Shown piece after piece: positions 1 through 7,976 of a stretch of 45,302 nt of DNA (positions are counted from its first letter, which is position 1; the number at the start of each line of letters is the position of its first letter). The DNA comes from Candidatus Hydrogenedentota bacterium (lineage in GTDB: Bacteria; Hydrogenedentota; Hydrogenedentia; Hydrogenedentales; Hydrogenedentaceae): NCBI GenBank assembly GCA_026415215.1, contig JAOAHN010000061.1, positions 1 to 45,302 on the forward strand. The letters are read 5' to 3'. Both the position numbers and the translations under genes were made by a program. Below the pieces are notes generated by a model. It saw nothing but the letters and a program-made list of their open reading frames with translations, was not told the DNA's origin and searched no databases.

Positions 1-852
1 CACCCTGTAACGCTTGAACCAAGAACTCTCCCATTAGACCCTGAAGGAAATGAGCCTAAAAGTTGGTGGAGATACCGCCAAATTTTGGACAAAACTCTAT
101 TTGATTCCCCAACAATAAAGTCGAGTATAACTCTTGTAAATTGGCCACAAAACGATTATTTCCTTGGCAATATTATAGAAAATGAACACCCACTTCAGGA
201 TGAATACAACTTGCAGAAAGCAAAAGAACTTAGCCTTTGTTTCTTTTATTGGTTACAAACTGATGCTCCGAGACCAGATGGAGGTTCTGGATGGAAAGGG
301 TTAAGACTTAGAGGCGATGTATTGGGAACAAACGATGGATTTGCAATGAGACCATATATAAGGGAAAGTAGGAGAATAAAAGCGGAATTTACAGTATGCG
401 AGCATCACATTGGAAAAGATGCAAGAAAGGAACTTTTTAAAGGAAAGGAAATAGTAACTCCTGAGTTCTTTTACGATACAGTAGGAATTGGATACTATAG
501 GATTGATCTCCATCCTAGAACTAATGGTAAAAACTACTTTGATATAGATTCTTTGCCTTTTCAAATACCCCTTGGCTCACTTATACCAGTCAGAGTTGAA
601 AACCTAATCCCAGCATCTAAAAATATTGGCACTACCCATATAACTAATGGAGCATATAGATTACATCAAGTAGAGTGGCACATAGGCGAAGCAGTTGGGT
701 GCTTGCTAACTCATTGCATAAACTCCAACCTAACTCCCAAAGAAATAAGAAATAATAAAAAGAAATTAGAAGCCTTCCAAAATCTACTTTTACAAAATGG
801 CATACCTCTTCATTGGAAGGAAGAAGTTTTTCAAAAATACGGAAGGGTATGA
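1..852 (+). CDS. FAD-dependent oxidoreductase (xanthan-lyase-type, PF12831-like), 5' truncated
   Basis: The reading frame is open from base 1 to the stop at 850-852, so about 283 C-terminal residues are present and the true start lies outside the window. The C-terminal stretch GAYRLHQVEWHIGEAVG matches the end of FAD-dependent oxidoreductases of the PF12831 group, in which a Tyr-Arg-x-x-x-(V/I)EW-x-IGEA-x-G segment closes the FAD site. The N-terminal dinucleotide-binding GxGxxG motif must be upstream. Such proteins are often encoded near polysaccharide-degradation genes, and their substrate is usually unknown. A TTG at 85 is only an internal codon, because coding continues upstream of it. The 157-bp gap to lexA suggests independent transcription. 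The family call is from remembered motifs; the precise reaction cannot be given. Confidence 0.8.
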   Translation, partial: HPVTLEPRTLPLDPEGNEPKSWWRYRQILDKTLFDSPTIKSSITLVNWPQNDYFLGNIIENEHPLQDEYNLQKAKELSLCFFYWLQTDAPRPDGGSGWKGLRLRGDVLGTNDGFAMRPYIRESRRIKAEFTVCEHHIGKDARKELFKGKEIVTPEFFYDTVGIGYYRIDLHPRTNGKNYFDIDSLPFQIPLGSLIPVRVENLIPASKNIGTTHITNGAYRLHQVEWHIGEAVGCLLTHCINSNLTPKEIRNNKKKLEAFQNLLLQNGIPLHWKEEVFQKYGRV

Positions 853-945
853 ACTAAGTGCTTAGCAGATAACTTCATTATAAAAGCCAATTCATATCGT
901 AAATCTGAAGTGAATCTTTTTTCGACTAAATCCATTATTTTATAC

Positions 946-974
946 TTGAACTAAAAATCGATTTATATTTATAA
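946..974 (+). promoter_or_regulatory. Putative sigma-70-type promoter of lexA
   Basis: TTGAAC at 946-951 is separated by 17 bp from TTATAA at 969-974, predicting a transcript start near 981. A perfect 10-bp palindrome, AAATCGATTT (955-964), fills the spacer and could be an operator, though it is not the known Bacillus-type LexA box (GAAC-N4-GTTC). Start near 981 would exclude the GTG at 977 as lexA start. The region is AT-rich, so chance matches are possible. Confidence 0.4.
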
Positions 975-1009
975 TAGTGAAAAAATGTTCATTATGCGGA
1001 GTAAGATTG

Positions 1010-1633
1010 ATGGAAGACTTAACCGAAAGGCAAAAAAGAGTACTCGAGTGTATAATTAAATTCATACGAGAACAAAACTATACACCATCCATAATAGAAA
1101 TTTGCCAAAGCTTAGGCATACGCTCTACAAATGGGGTAGCAGGGCATATAAAGGCCTTGGTAAAAAAAGGGTACATAGAAAAAACTTCTAAAGCAAGAAG
1201 CATTAGACTAACTGAAAAAGTCAGAGATCTTGTTTCACCAAATAACATTAAACTCAACAAACTTGTTCCTTTATTAGGATTAATCCCTGCTGGAACCCCT
1301 GTGTTTAGCGAAGCAAACATAGAAAAAATGATTCCTCTCCCTTTAGAAACAGAAACGGAAGGAGTATACGCATTAAGGGTAGTTGGAGACAGCATGATTG
1401 AAGATGGCATATTTGAGGGAGATATTATTTTCGTAGACTCAAAAACATCTCCTCAAAATGGAGATATAATAGTAGCCCTTGTCAACGATGAGGTAACAGT
1501 AAAAAGATTTTATCTGCACGAGAACATTATCGAGCTTAAACCAGCTAATCAGAAAATGAATTCTATCTTTGTATTGCCTGAGTGTGTTAAGATCCAAGGA
1601 GTCGTAATAGGATTACAAAGGTTTTACAAATAA
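1010..1633 (+). CDS. lexA: LexA SOS transcriptional repressor
   Basis: A 207-residue LexA. Residues 1-66 form the winged-helix DNA-binding domain (LTERQKRVLECI start, recognition segment around SLGIRSTNGVAGHIKAL). The self-cleavage site is Ala94-Gly95 (IPAGTP), and the S24 peptidase dyad is Ser128 (GDSM) and Lys165 (VTVKRF). It should repress DNA-damage genes and cleave itself with RecA. An in-frame GTG at 977 would add 11 residues, but GGAG at 998-1001 sits 8 nt before ATG 1010, and LexA proteins normally start a few residues before the LTxRQ motif, so 1010 is chosen. The gene is alone on its strand and convergent with rlmB, 16 bp away. I did not see a canonical SOS box upstream. Confidence 0.95.
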   Translation: MEDLTERQKRVLECIIKFIREQNYTPSIIEICQSLGIRSTNGVAGHIKALVKKGYIEKTSKARSIRLTEKVRDLVSPNNIKLNKLVPLLGLIPAGTPVFSEANIEKMIPLPLETETEGVYALRVVGDSMIEDGIFEGDIIFVDSKTSPQNGDIIVALVNDEVTVKRFYLHENIIELKPANQKMNSIFVLPECVKIQGVVIGLQRFYK

Positions 1634-1649
1634 ATTCTTAATTCTCATA

Positions 1650-2375
1650 CTATTTCACTTTATGATTCTTCATCACATAGAAAGCAATTCCAGCGCTCAC
1701 GCTCGCATTAAGTTGAGAAATATCTTTGCTCGTGGGAATAGCTACTACTAAATCGGCGAAATTCTTCACCACGGGTCGGATCCCTTTTCCCTCGCTACCT
1801 ATAATTAAAATATTTTTCTCGTGCCACTTTACTCCATTAATTGTTACTTCTCCATCTTTATCTAAAGCCACAACTTTAAAACCTATTTCTTTAAGCCTTC
1901 TTAAAACTCGTGGGGTACTATGAATCTCAACTAAAGTTGCATACTCTACCGCACCTGCACTCGCCTTTACGGTAATAGGGGTTAAAGGTGCTGAACCTTC
2001 TCGAGTAAACAGTATAGAATCTAAATCGAAGGCTACTGCAGACCTTATAATAGCACCGAAATTTCTGGGATCCTCAATATGGTCAAGAATAACTATATCC
2101 TCTACCATATTAGCCTTAGTGCGATACCATTCGTCAAATCTCCATACGAACAAATTCTCCACTTCCGCTACAATACCTTGATGAACTCCACTTTTAGTTA
2201 TCTTGTCTAAAAAACTCTTTTGCTTATATTCAGTTGGCACTACAGATATAAATTGATGTAGTTCTGGTAGTTTAACCCCTTCTTGAATATATAATTTAAA
2301 AACTTTTCTTCTCTGAGCCTTTAGACAGGTAATAACGGGTATCCGTCCATAGATAATGGTACTTGTCTCTTTCAT
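1650..2375 (-). CDS. rlmB: TrmH/SpoU-family rRNA 2'-O-methyltransferase (RlmB-like)
   Basis: A 241-residue SPOUT methyltransferase. An N-terminal L30e-like substrate-binding domain (about 1-75) is followed by the SpoU catalytic domain with all three motifs: motif 1 with Asn105 and Arg111 (DPRNFGAIIRSA), motif 2 IIGSEGKGIR (191-200), and motif 3 ISQLNASVSAG (219-229). Length and layout fit RlmB, which methylates the ribose of a conserved guanosine in 23S rRNA (G2251 in E. coli). TrmH-family paralogues acting on other rRNA sites look alike, so the target nucleotide is inferred. It lies 33 bp downstream of a TPR gene on the same strand and may be the last gene of a three-gene operon. No clear Shine-Dalgarno sequence precedes the ATG. 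Confidence 0.9.
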   Translation of the reverse strand: MKETSTIIYGRIPVITCLKAQRRKVFKLYIQEGVKLPELHQFISVVPTEYKQKSFLDKITKSGVHQGIVAEVENLFVWRFDEWYRTKANMVEDIVILDHIEDPRNFGAIIRSAVAFDLDSILFTREGSAPLTPITVKASAGAVEYATLVEIHSTPRVLRRLKEIGFKVVALDKDGEVTINGVKWHEKNILIIGSEGKGIRPVVKNFADLVVAIPTSKDISQLNASVSAGIAFYVMKNHKVK

Positions 2376-2408
2376 AGGTGAGCTACAATAAAGATTTAGA
2401 AATAATTT

Positions 2409-2849
2409 TTACTTTAGTTCATGAACCTCTTTTAATTTTGAAGCACGGAGGTTCAAATTATTATATTCTGGTACCCGAGAATCATACTGATGTGCATCTA
2501 TAGTAGCAAGGTCCCGCAATATTTCATATGCCCTTTGGTAATTCCCTAATTTTTCATAGCACTTAGCGAGACGATAAAGGTTGTAGTAATAATTTTGACC
2601 TGAAGGACCATATCTATTCACAGCCAGTTCAAGCACATTTTTTGCATATTCCCACCTCAATAAAAACATCAGATAAGTAGCAACGCGAGTTAATCCAGCC
2701 TCATCAATCTTATCCCTCTGTGGATTCTGACCAGGTGTAGACTTTGTAAAATTTTTGACCATAAAATTGACACCCGCACTTGAACCAAGCCACACAATCG
2801 CTATGACAATAAGAATTATCAAAGGCCATTTTAAACCACTTAAATCCAT
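2409..2849 (-). CDS. Membrane-anchored TPR protein
   Basis: A 146-residue protein. Residues 8-30 are a single hydrophobic segment (WPLIILIVIAIVWLGSSAG), probably an N-terminal anchor. The rest is helical with a recognisable TPR core (NLYRLAKCYEKLGNYQRAYEILRDLA, about residues 88-113, quoted in part) and weaker flanking repeats. TPRs mediate protein contacts and no catalytic motif is visible. An AGGAGGG-type ribosome binding site lies about 6 nt before the ATG. It lies between a zinc-finger membrane protein (54 bp upstream) and rlmB (33 bp downstream), suggesting an operon. The specific role is unknown. Confidence 0.75.
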   Translation of the reverse strand: MDLSGLKWPLIILIVIAIVWLGSSAGVNFMVKNFTKSTPGQNPQRDKIDEAGLTRVATYLMFLLRWEYAKNVLELAVNRYGPSGQNYYYNLYRLAKCYEKLGNYQRAYEILRDLATIDAHQYDSRVPEYNNLNLRASKLKEVHELK

Positions 2850-2903
2850 ACTTCGCCCTCCTACCGTTTATTGTTTATTAATCTATCTATATATGTATAC
2901 TGC

Positions 2904-3257
2904 TCAAACACCAATCCAACCGCGAATTATATAAACCCATTGTGAAATCACGGGGATGTTGAAAATAGTCCCCACAACACCCACAAGAACCAAAACAACA
3001 ATAATGGACAATAAAAAAGACAATATCTTTCTTACATAAACACTCACATTCCATTTTGCACGGGTGCTTCTCTGGTCAATCTCTTGAACACGCTTAGTAA
3101 AACCTTCAAACCTCTCTCTACATACCTCGGAGCAAAAAGTACCTAAAGGAGAAGACACAACACAAGCTGGACACAAAGGCTTTCCACACTGTTTGCATCT
3201 TGCTGTAGCTGATACAGCAGGGTGATTTATACAAGATGATAACCTTCCATCTAACAT
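2904..3257 (-). CDS. B-box-like zinc-finger membrane protein
   Basis: About 117 residues from ATG 3257. The N-terminus has a Cys/His-rich segment like bacterial B-box/FCS-type zinc fingers (CINHP, then CKQCGKPLCPACV, then FCSEVCRERF), a charged linker, and a C-terminal transmembrane segment (ILSFLLSIIVVLVLVGVVG). Such proteins are presumed to place a zinc-binding module at the inner membrane; function unknown. The start is ambiguous. A TTG at 3284 lies 12 nt after a perfect AGGAGG (3297-3302), while ATG 3257 lies 6 nt after AAAGGG and gives the more usual family N-terminus. It is probably the first gene of the zinc finger-TPR-rlmB operon. Confidence 0.7.
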   Translation of the reverse strand: MLDGRLSSCINHPAVSATARCKQCGKPLCPACVVSSPLGTFCSEVCRERFEGFTKRVQEIDQRSTRAKWNVSVYVRKILSFLLSIIVVLVLVGVVGTIFNIPVISQWVYIIRGWIGV

Positions 3258-3390
3258 ATAAAACCCTTTTAAATGAAAAGTCAAACTTTCTAATTACCTC
3301 CTAAAATAATATCACAAAACTTAACAATTCAATACTATTTCAAACTCAAAACTCTAATCTGTTCATCTGATTTAATAACTTTAATAAAAC

Positions 3391-3434
3391 AGCCACGGAG
3401 GACGGGCGTCACAGGCTTATGTCTCTCCGTGGCT
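3391..3434. other. GC-rich inverted repeat; possible structured RNA
   Basis: AGCCACGGAG (3391-3400) is perfectly complementary to CTCCGTGGCT (3425-3434), with a 24-nt loop. GAC 3401-3403 can also pair with GTC 3421-3423 to lengthen the stem past one bulged base. The GC-rich tract continues to about 3455 and includes GGCGCC. GGCAC (3452-3456) can pair with GTGCC (3484-3488). It lies between two divergent genes and has no T-run, so it is not a typical terminator. It does not match any riboswitch or ribozyme consensus I know. Alternatives are a small RNA, a 5' leader element or a palindromic repeat element. Confidence 0.5.
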
Positions 3435-3593
3435 CAGGCGCCGGGCATCAGGGCACTTTCTATTTTTGGAGTTAGCAACGCTTGTGCCAAAACACTAATT
3501 TATTTGTGACTACATAACTTATTTATTTTCAGAGACTTATATTATAACCCAACTATAGTTTATTTTAGATATATTGGATAAAGACAACTTTCC

Positions 3594-3681
3594 GTCATTT
3601 TGACAAACCTCGTCAATCCAAATTGCGAATCCAACCTAAAATAAGAAACTGTTGACAAATACATGGATATTCAATTATTCT
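3594..3681 (+). promoter_or_regulatory. Promoter with TGAC/GTCA half-site cluster before the 844-aa gene
   Basis: TTGACA at 3652-3657 is followed after 18 bp by TATTCT at 3676-3681, a plausible promoter with transcript start near 3688, 64 nt before ATG 3752. Upstream is a perfect inverted repeat TTGAC-N7-GTCAA (3600-3616), with a further GTCA at 3594-3597. Together with the -35 box this makes four TGAC/GTCA half-sites within 63 bp, which looks like an operator cluster. The regulator is unknown. Confidence 0.45.
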
Positions 3682-3751
3682 ATTTTGTAATGACCAAAAG
3701 TGTAAAATATTAAAAAGATGAACAAAATAGTATATTTATATTAATGCAAAT

Positions 3752-6286
3752 ATGAGTGAGGACAACGGCAATAAAGTCAACAAAAACATGGGCAAAGAAA
3801 AAGACACTGAATTAAGAATCTATTGTATATGCGGTCAAAAAATGCGGGTTAAGCCCGAGATGTATGGAAAACCAGGTAGATGCGTAGCCTGTAGACAAAA
3901 AATCAAAATACCCTCTCGAGAAGAAATCCCAGGGGAAACTAAGGAAATTTATTTAAAAGACCATCCAGAACTTCTTAGGAAAAGTTCATCAAAAGAAAAA
4001 TCTATACCTCTTGGTGATACAACATCGGATAGTGGAGCAACTCCCTACGAAGAACCTCCAGATGTGTTACCACTCGAACACCTGGAATTCCTCAGATACC
4101 TTATTTCAGCTGAATATAAAGCACAAAAACATCTCGACGCACTAAGGCACAGAGCACCAATTGGCCCAGAAACCAAATCAGAACTAATGGAGTACCTTTC
4201 GAAGATTAGAAGGCTTCGAGCTTCGTTGGATGAGAAATTAAGAAATAGACGAATTGAATTAATTGAACAATCCAGAAAAATTGAGGAAGAGATAAACAAA
4301 CATATAGTAGAGTTCAGAGTAGGCGAGATAAATTTTGAAACATATTGGCAATTGGTAACTCCACTTCGACTAAAAAGGGAAATATTAACTAAAAGAAGAA
4401 GAAATGTTGAGGGTTGGCTATCAATTTTTTCTCCAGAACTTGCAGGGGGGTACATAGATGTTGACCTAAAGAAACTTCCTGAAAAGGTAACGGAAATAAC
4501 ATTTACTTTAGAGGACGAAGAATATGAGAGTGTCCTCTCAATGTTAATAAAGAGCTTAGAAAAATTTATCTCCCTTCGTGAAGAAATTGAGCATAAATTC
4601 GTCGAATGGAAAAAGGTTGCTGAAGAAGGAGAGATAAACGAAGAAATTCGAGAAAAAGGTATTGCGGAATTCGAAGCGAGACTAAAAATTATCCGAAGTG
4701 GAATCATTTTTTACAGAGAGAGACTCGAACAACTTTTGTCAGACTGCGACTTAGACCTTGAATCCATTGAGAAAAACTTAGAAAGACTTCAAAAACAAAA
4801 ATCTGCAGGTCTTGTAGACACCAAAGAGGCAAATAAGATAGAAAGTACCCTGTTTCAGGCTAAACTTGACATAGGAAGAACCAAAGATACCGCGCGCAGA
4901 GCGATAAGCGCTAATTCAAAAATAGACATTCCTTCTTTGAGAGGGACTTTTGTTGTTCGAATGGGACCTACCCGTGGTGTTATCGAAGTAGGTGTTGATT
5001 CCTGGCTCTCCTGGGTTTGCTCTGCCCTAATCATAATGTTAATTATGATTCCTATGACCAGCATCCAAGGAGTAGTAGCTTCAAGAGTACTCATAATAAT
5101 GGTCATAGGGCTTTTTGCATCCGCACTAATCTTGGCAGGGGTAGCATCCATACCCTATCGTAGATGGCGGGGTATCGGTCTAAATATTTTATTTTTAGCG
5201 TATGTTACCTTCTATACAATTCATGTTTATATAAGATGGAATCATGCCTCACCTTTAGGAAGTAGCTTAAGAATTTCACCAAATGGCCTCCTTTCCTTCA
5301 GCGTAATTGCACCATACTTAGTACTTTTACTATTAGGACTTGCCTGCTGGATATCTTTATACAAATCAGAAAAATTAAAATTCCTACCTGCTGTAAGTAC
5401 TGCTCTATCTATACTAATAGTTGTGGGCACTTTTAGCGACTTTTTCGGCGTAATTAAAGGAAAAGCTATCTTAGAATCAGTATCACAAACTAAATATATT
5501 GATGAAGAACAATTATATGAAATCGAAGTTTCTATAGTAAACAATGGTTTGACCTCAGTGTGGATAGGCAACAAAATTGATTATGTTCCCCGCCCAATCT
5601 TTGTAAAAGTAAGTCTATTAGGAGACGATAGTAAAAACTTTTATCCTACAGAAATAATAATAGATGCTAAAAGAATGAAGGCAGAAGAAGTCTTCAATCT
5701 CCCAAGTGGGAAAATCAGACCAGGTTCAAGGGCATTAATTGTGTATAGACTACCTCCAGGCAGTTATATATTCACTCTTGATGGACAAAAGGGAGAGTTT
5801 AATCCAGGAGTAGTTAAATTAGAACTACCTGTTCGTATTAAATCTAATAACAAAAATGAATTAAAAACACTCCAGACATCTAAAGAATCCAATGATTCTT
5901 CCCACACAGAGATTGATACTTCTATTGCAGAGGTTCAGACTCATCAGAAAGAAGATGATAAAAAACTTTTCGAGGAACTCGGTTTAGAACTCAATCCTAT
6001 AAACTTCGATATAAATACTGGTGAGGTCATAATATACTATCACGGGTTCGCTACAACATCTCTTATAGAAGAAGGAGAAAGGAAAGAATCATTACCTAAA
6101 TTTAAATTTACTATTTGGGATTCAAGCAAAAAATCTTTAGATAAACTTATGGTGTTAGGTGAATCGCTAATTGGAAATTGGACTATTTCGGAGTTCAGTC
6201 CCCAAAGAGAAACTATCACACTGAAGCATGAAAACAAGATTTTCATAATCAAGAGGGGAAATTATTATAAACTCAGAGTTGATTAA
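3752..6286 (+). CDS. Zinc-ribbon, coiled-coil, multi-pass membrane protein of unknown function
   Basis: An 844-residue protein I do not recognise as a named family. Residues about 24-50 hold a four-cysteine zinc ribbon (YCICGQKM, then GRCVACRQKI) of the kind fused to many planctomycete-type regulatory and membrane proteins. Residues about 95-380 are strongly charged and predicted helical/coiled coil (many E, K, R and L). Residues about 415-570 contain five to six hydrophobic segments. The remaining 275 residues look like soluble beta-rich domains with a low-complexity Ser/Asn/Thr linker around 705-735. This suggests a membrane scaffold or sensor with cytoplasmic and possibly exterior domains. 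No Shine-Dalgarno sequence precedes the ATG. It is a single gene, convergent with the following membrane glycosyltransferase (16-bp gap). Confidence 0.75.
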   Translation: MSEDNGNKVNKNMGKEKDTELRIYCICGQKMRVKPEMYGKPGRCVACRQKIKIPSREEIPGETKEIYLKDHPELLRKSSSKEKSIPLGDTTSDSGATPYEEPPDVLPLEHLEFLRYLISAEYKAQKHLDALRHRAPIGPETKSELMEYLSKIRRLRASLDEKLRNRRIELIEQSRKIEEEINKHIVEFRVGEINFETYWQLVTPLRLKREILTKRRRNVEGWLSIFSPELAGGYIDVDLKKLPEKVTEITFTLEDEEYESVLSMLIKSLEKFISLREEIEHKFVEWKKVAEEGEINEEIREKGIAEFEARLKIIRSGIIFYRERLEQLLSDCDLDLESIEKNLERLQKQKSAGLVDTKEANKIESTLFQAKLDIGRTKDTARRAISANSKIDIPSLRGTFVVRMGPTRGVIEVGVDSWLSWVCSALIIMLIMIPMTSIQGVVASRVLIIMVIGLFASALILAGVASIPYRRWRGIGLNILFLAYVTFYTIHVYIRWNHASPLGSSLRISPNGLLSFSVIAPYLVLLLLGLACWISLYKSEKLKFLPAVSTALSILIVVGTFSDFFGVIKGKAILESVSQTKYIDEEQLYEIEVSIVNNGLTSVWIGNKIDYVPRPIFVKVSLLGDDSKNFYPTEIIIDAKRMKAEEVFNLPSGKIRPGSRALIVYRLPPGSYIFTLDGQKGEFNPGVVKLELPVRIKSNNKNELKTLQTSKESNDSSHTEIDTSIAEVQTHQKEDDKKLFEELGLELNPINFDINTGEVIIYYHGFATTSLIEEGERKESLPKFKFTIWDSSKKSLDKLMVLGESLIGNWTISEFSPQRETITLKHENKIFIIKRGNYYKLRVD

Positions 6287-6302
6287 TCTGTTAGGATATA
6301 TT

Positions 6303-7976
6303 TCACTCAACTCCGTAATTCTCTACTTTAACCTCAACAGCCAAAAAGTCTTTACCCTTCTCAAATTTATCAACCCTCAAATTATTAAACGAACCGTTAA
6401 AAAACAAATTAGCAAGTGTCTCCCCAAACCATTCTTTCCACTCAGACCTAAAATGTGTATCTAAAGGTATAGCCTTTCTTAAAACAACATAAAACTTTGC
6501 GTTTGGTGGTTTAGTATGAAGAAGATTTTTGATCAACTCGTATTCAGGAGGTGAATCTTTTTTTGATCCAGGAATAAAACATATGCTTCTGCGGACACCA
6601 CAAAAAATAGAGAGGTCAAAAGTCGAATCTCCCAAAATCAAATCCTCAGAAGTAGTATTTTCACATACCCATTTAATTCTCTCTTTACTGGAAAGCTGTC
6701 TTAATGTAAATGAAGTGTCTGATGAGTAAGGATAGCTCAGTGAAAATACCAATAGAGATACACCACAAACAACACAAGATGAAAATCTATTGAGTATATT
6801 TATGAGGTTAGAAATAAAAGCGCCAATTAATACTATCAAACTTAAAAAAGCAGGAAATAAAAGTCTCAATCCAATCACATCTATACTATACACAGATGAA
6901 TAGAAAACCACAAAGGCGATATAAAATAGAGTCCAGAATAAAAGGACCAAAGTTTCTGGTCTAAGCACCCAATTTAATACATCCATATACTTTCTTTTCC
7001 AAATTACCAACAGTAGGAGAAACATAAATAAAGATAAAATAAGGCTCCCCTGAAGTTCTAACGGAATAAGTTCGGGGTCAAACCAATTATAAAAAATGGT
7101 ACTTATTGCACATTTTAAATTTTCCGAGAAGGATCTTAGACTACTTTCCCTTGTATAGCCTAATACCGAACCCGTGAGAAAATAGTTTCTCAGAAAAAGT
7201 GGACCTGCAAGTATACTCCAACCTAATAGCAACAAAAGTATTTTATAAATAAGAACCTTAATTTCATTCTTATCCAGCACTTTACCAGAGTTAAGGACAC
7301 TAATTGCAGATTTTCTAAAAAGATTTAAGAAGTATTGGCTAAACAAGAGCAAGATTGAGAATAGAACGAGACAAATTGAAACATACCTTATCAAAAAGCA
7401 AATACCCGCAAGTATTCCAACAACAAACCAGTTTAATAACTTATTTCTTTTAATTCCTATAACACAGAAAAACAAATATGTTATGAGGAAAATCGAACTT
7501 AAGCCCTCACTCCAGAGCCAAGAAAATGTATAAGTAATTGGAAAAGTCAAAAGAGAAACAGTGAGAGTGCAAATTCCGGAACCTTTCTTCTCATAGAAAG
7601 GCAATAAAGCGATTAACAAATATGTAACACACAAAAGAAGTCCCTGTGCTAATTCGATGTATACTCCATCAGAAACATCAAAAAGCATTAAAATAGAGGC
7701 CAAAAAGTATATATACCCTGGGGACCAATACCCTACCGGCACAAACTTTCTTCCATCCCAGCTGAGTATGTCGCTTGTCAAGACAAAAGAGTGGACACAT
7801 CCATTCCCCCTGATAACATTTAACGCAGAATCTAAATAGATAAGAGAGTCGGGCGAAAGAAGAACCCCATGCCAGATAATCTTACCTAATATAATGAACA
7901 ACAATACAAAGAAAAACAGAATTATCTCGCTTAACGAGAACTGATGAGGTTTAGATTTAGTAAAAGTGAATATCAA
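6303..7976 (-). CDS. Membrane glycosyltransferase, GT39/ArnT/PMT-like
   Basis: A 557-residue polytopic protein with about 10-12 hydrophobic segments, followed by a soluble C-terminal part. The first loop has an acidic motif (LLSPDSLIYLDSALNVIRG) and a following YWSPGYIYFLASI segment, the layout of GT-C fold enzymes that transfer sugars from polyprenyl-phosphate donors (GT39, ArnT and PMT relatives). Donor and acceptor cannot be predicted. The start is a TTG that overlaps the stop of the upstream TIM-barrel gene in a TTGA tetranucleotide, with no Shine-Dalgarno of its own, which suggests translation coupled to that gene. It is the last gene of a minus-strand block beginning with ald. The GT-C assignment rests on topology and the first-loop motif. 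Confidence 0.7.
   Translation of the reverse strand: MIFTFTKSKPHQFSLSEIILFFFVLLFIILGKIIWHGVLLSPDSLIYLDSALNVIRGNGCVHSFVLTSDILSWDGRKFVPVGYWSPGYIYFLASILMLFDVSDGVYIELAQGLLLCVTYLLIALLPFYEKKGSGICTLTVSLLTFPITYTFSWLWSEGLSSIFLITYLFFCVIGIKRNKLLNWFVVGILAGICFLIRYVSICLVLFSILLLFSQYFLNLFRKSAISVLNSGKVLDKNEIKVLIYKILLLLLGWSILAGPLFLRNYFLTGSVLGYTRESSLRSFSENLKCAISTIFYNWFDPELIPLELQGSLILSLFMFLLLLVIWKRKYMDVLNWVLRPETLVLLFWTLFYIAFVVFYSSVYSIDVIGLRLLFPAFLSLIVLIGAFISNLINILNRFSSCVVCGVSLLVFSLSYPYSSDTSFTLRQLSSKERIKWVCENTTSEDLILGDSTFDLSIFCGVRRSICFIPGSKKDSPPEYELIKNLLHTKPPNAKFYVVLRKAIPLDTHFRSEWKEWFGETLANLFFNGSFNNLRVDKFEKGKDFLAVEVKVENYGVE

Noticed and set aside
3391-3488. Known riboswitch classes or ribozymes for the GC-rich element
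   Set aside because: Compared by eye with TPP, SAM, cobalamin, glycine, c-di-GMP, fluoride and hammerhead consensus features; none fit on either strand.
4045-4707. 220-residue minus-strand open frame
   Set aside because: It is antisense to the coiled-coil part of the 844-residue protein; Ser/Phe/Ile-rich translation without protein-like motifs.
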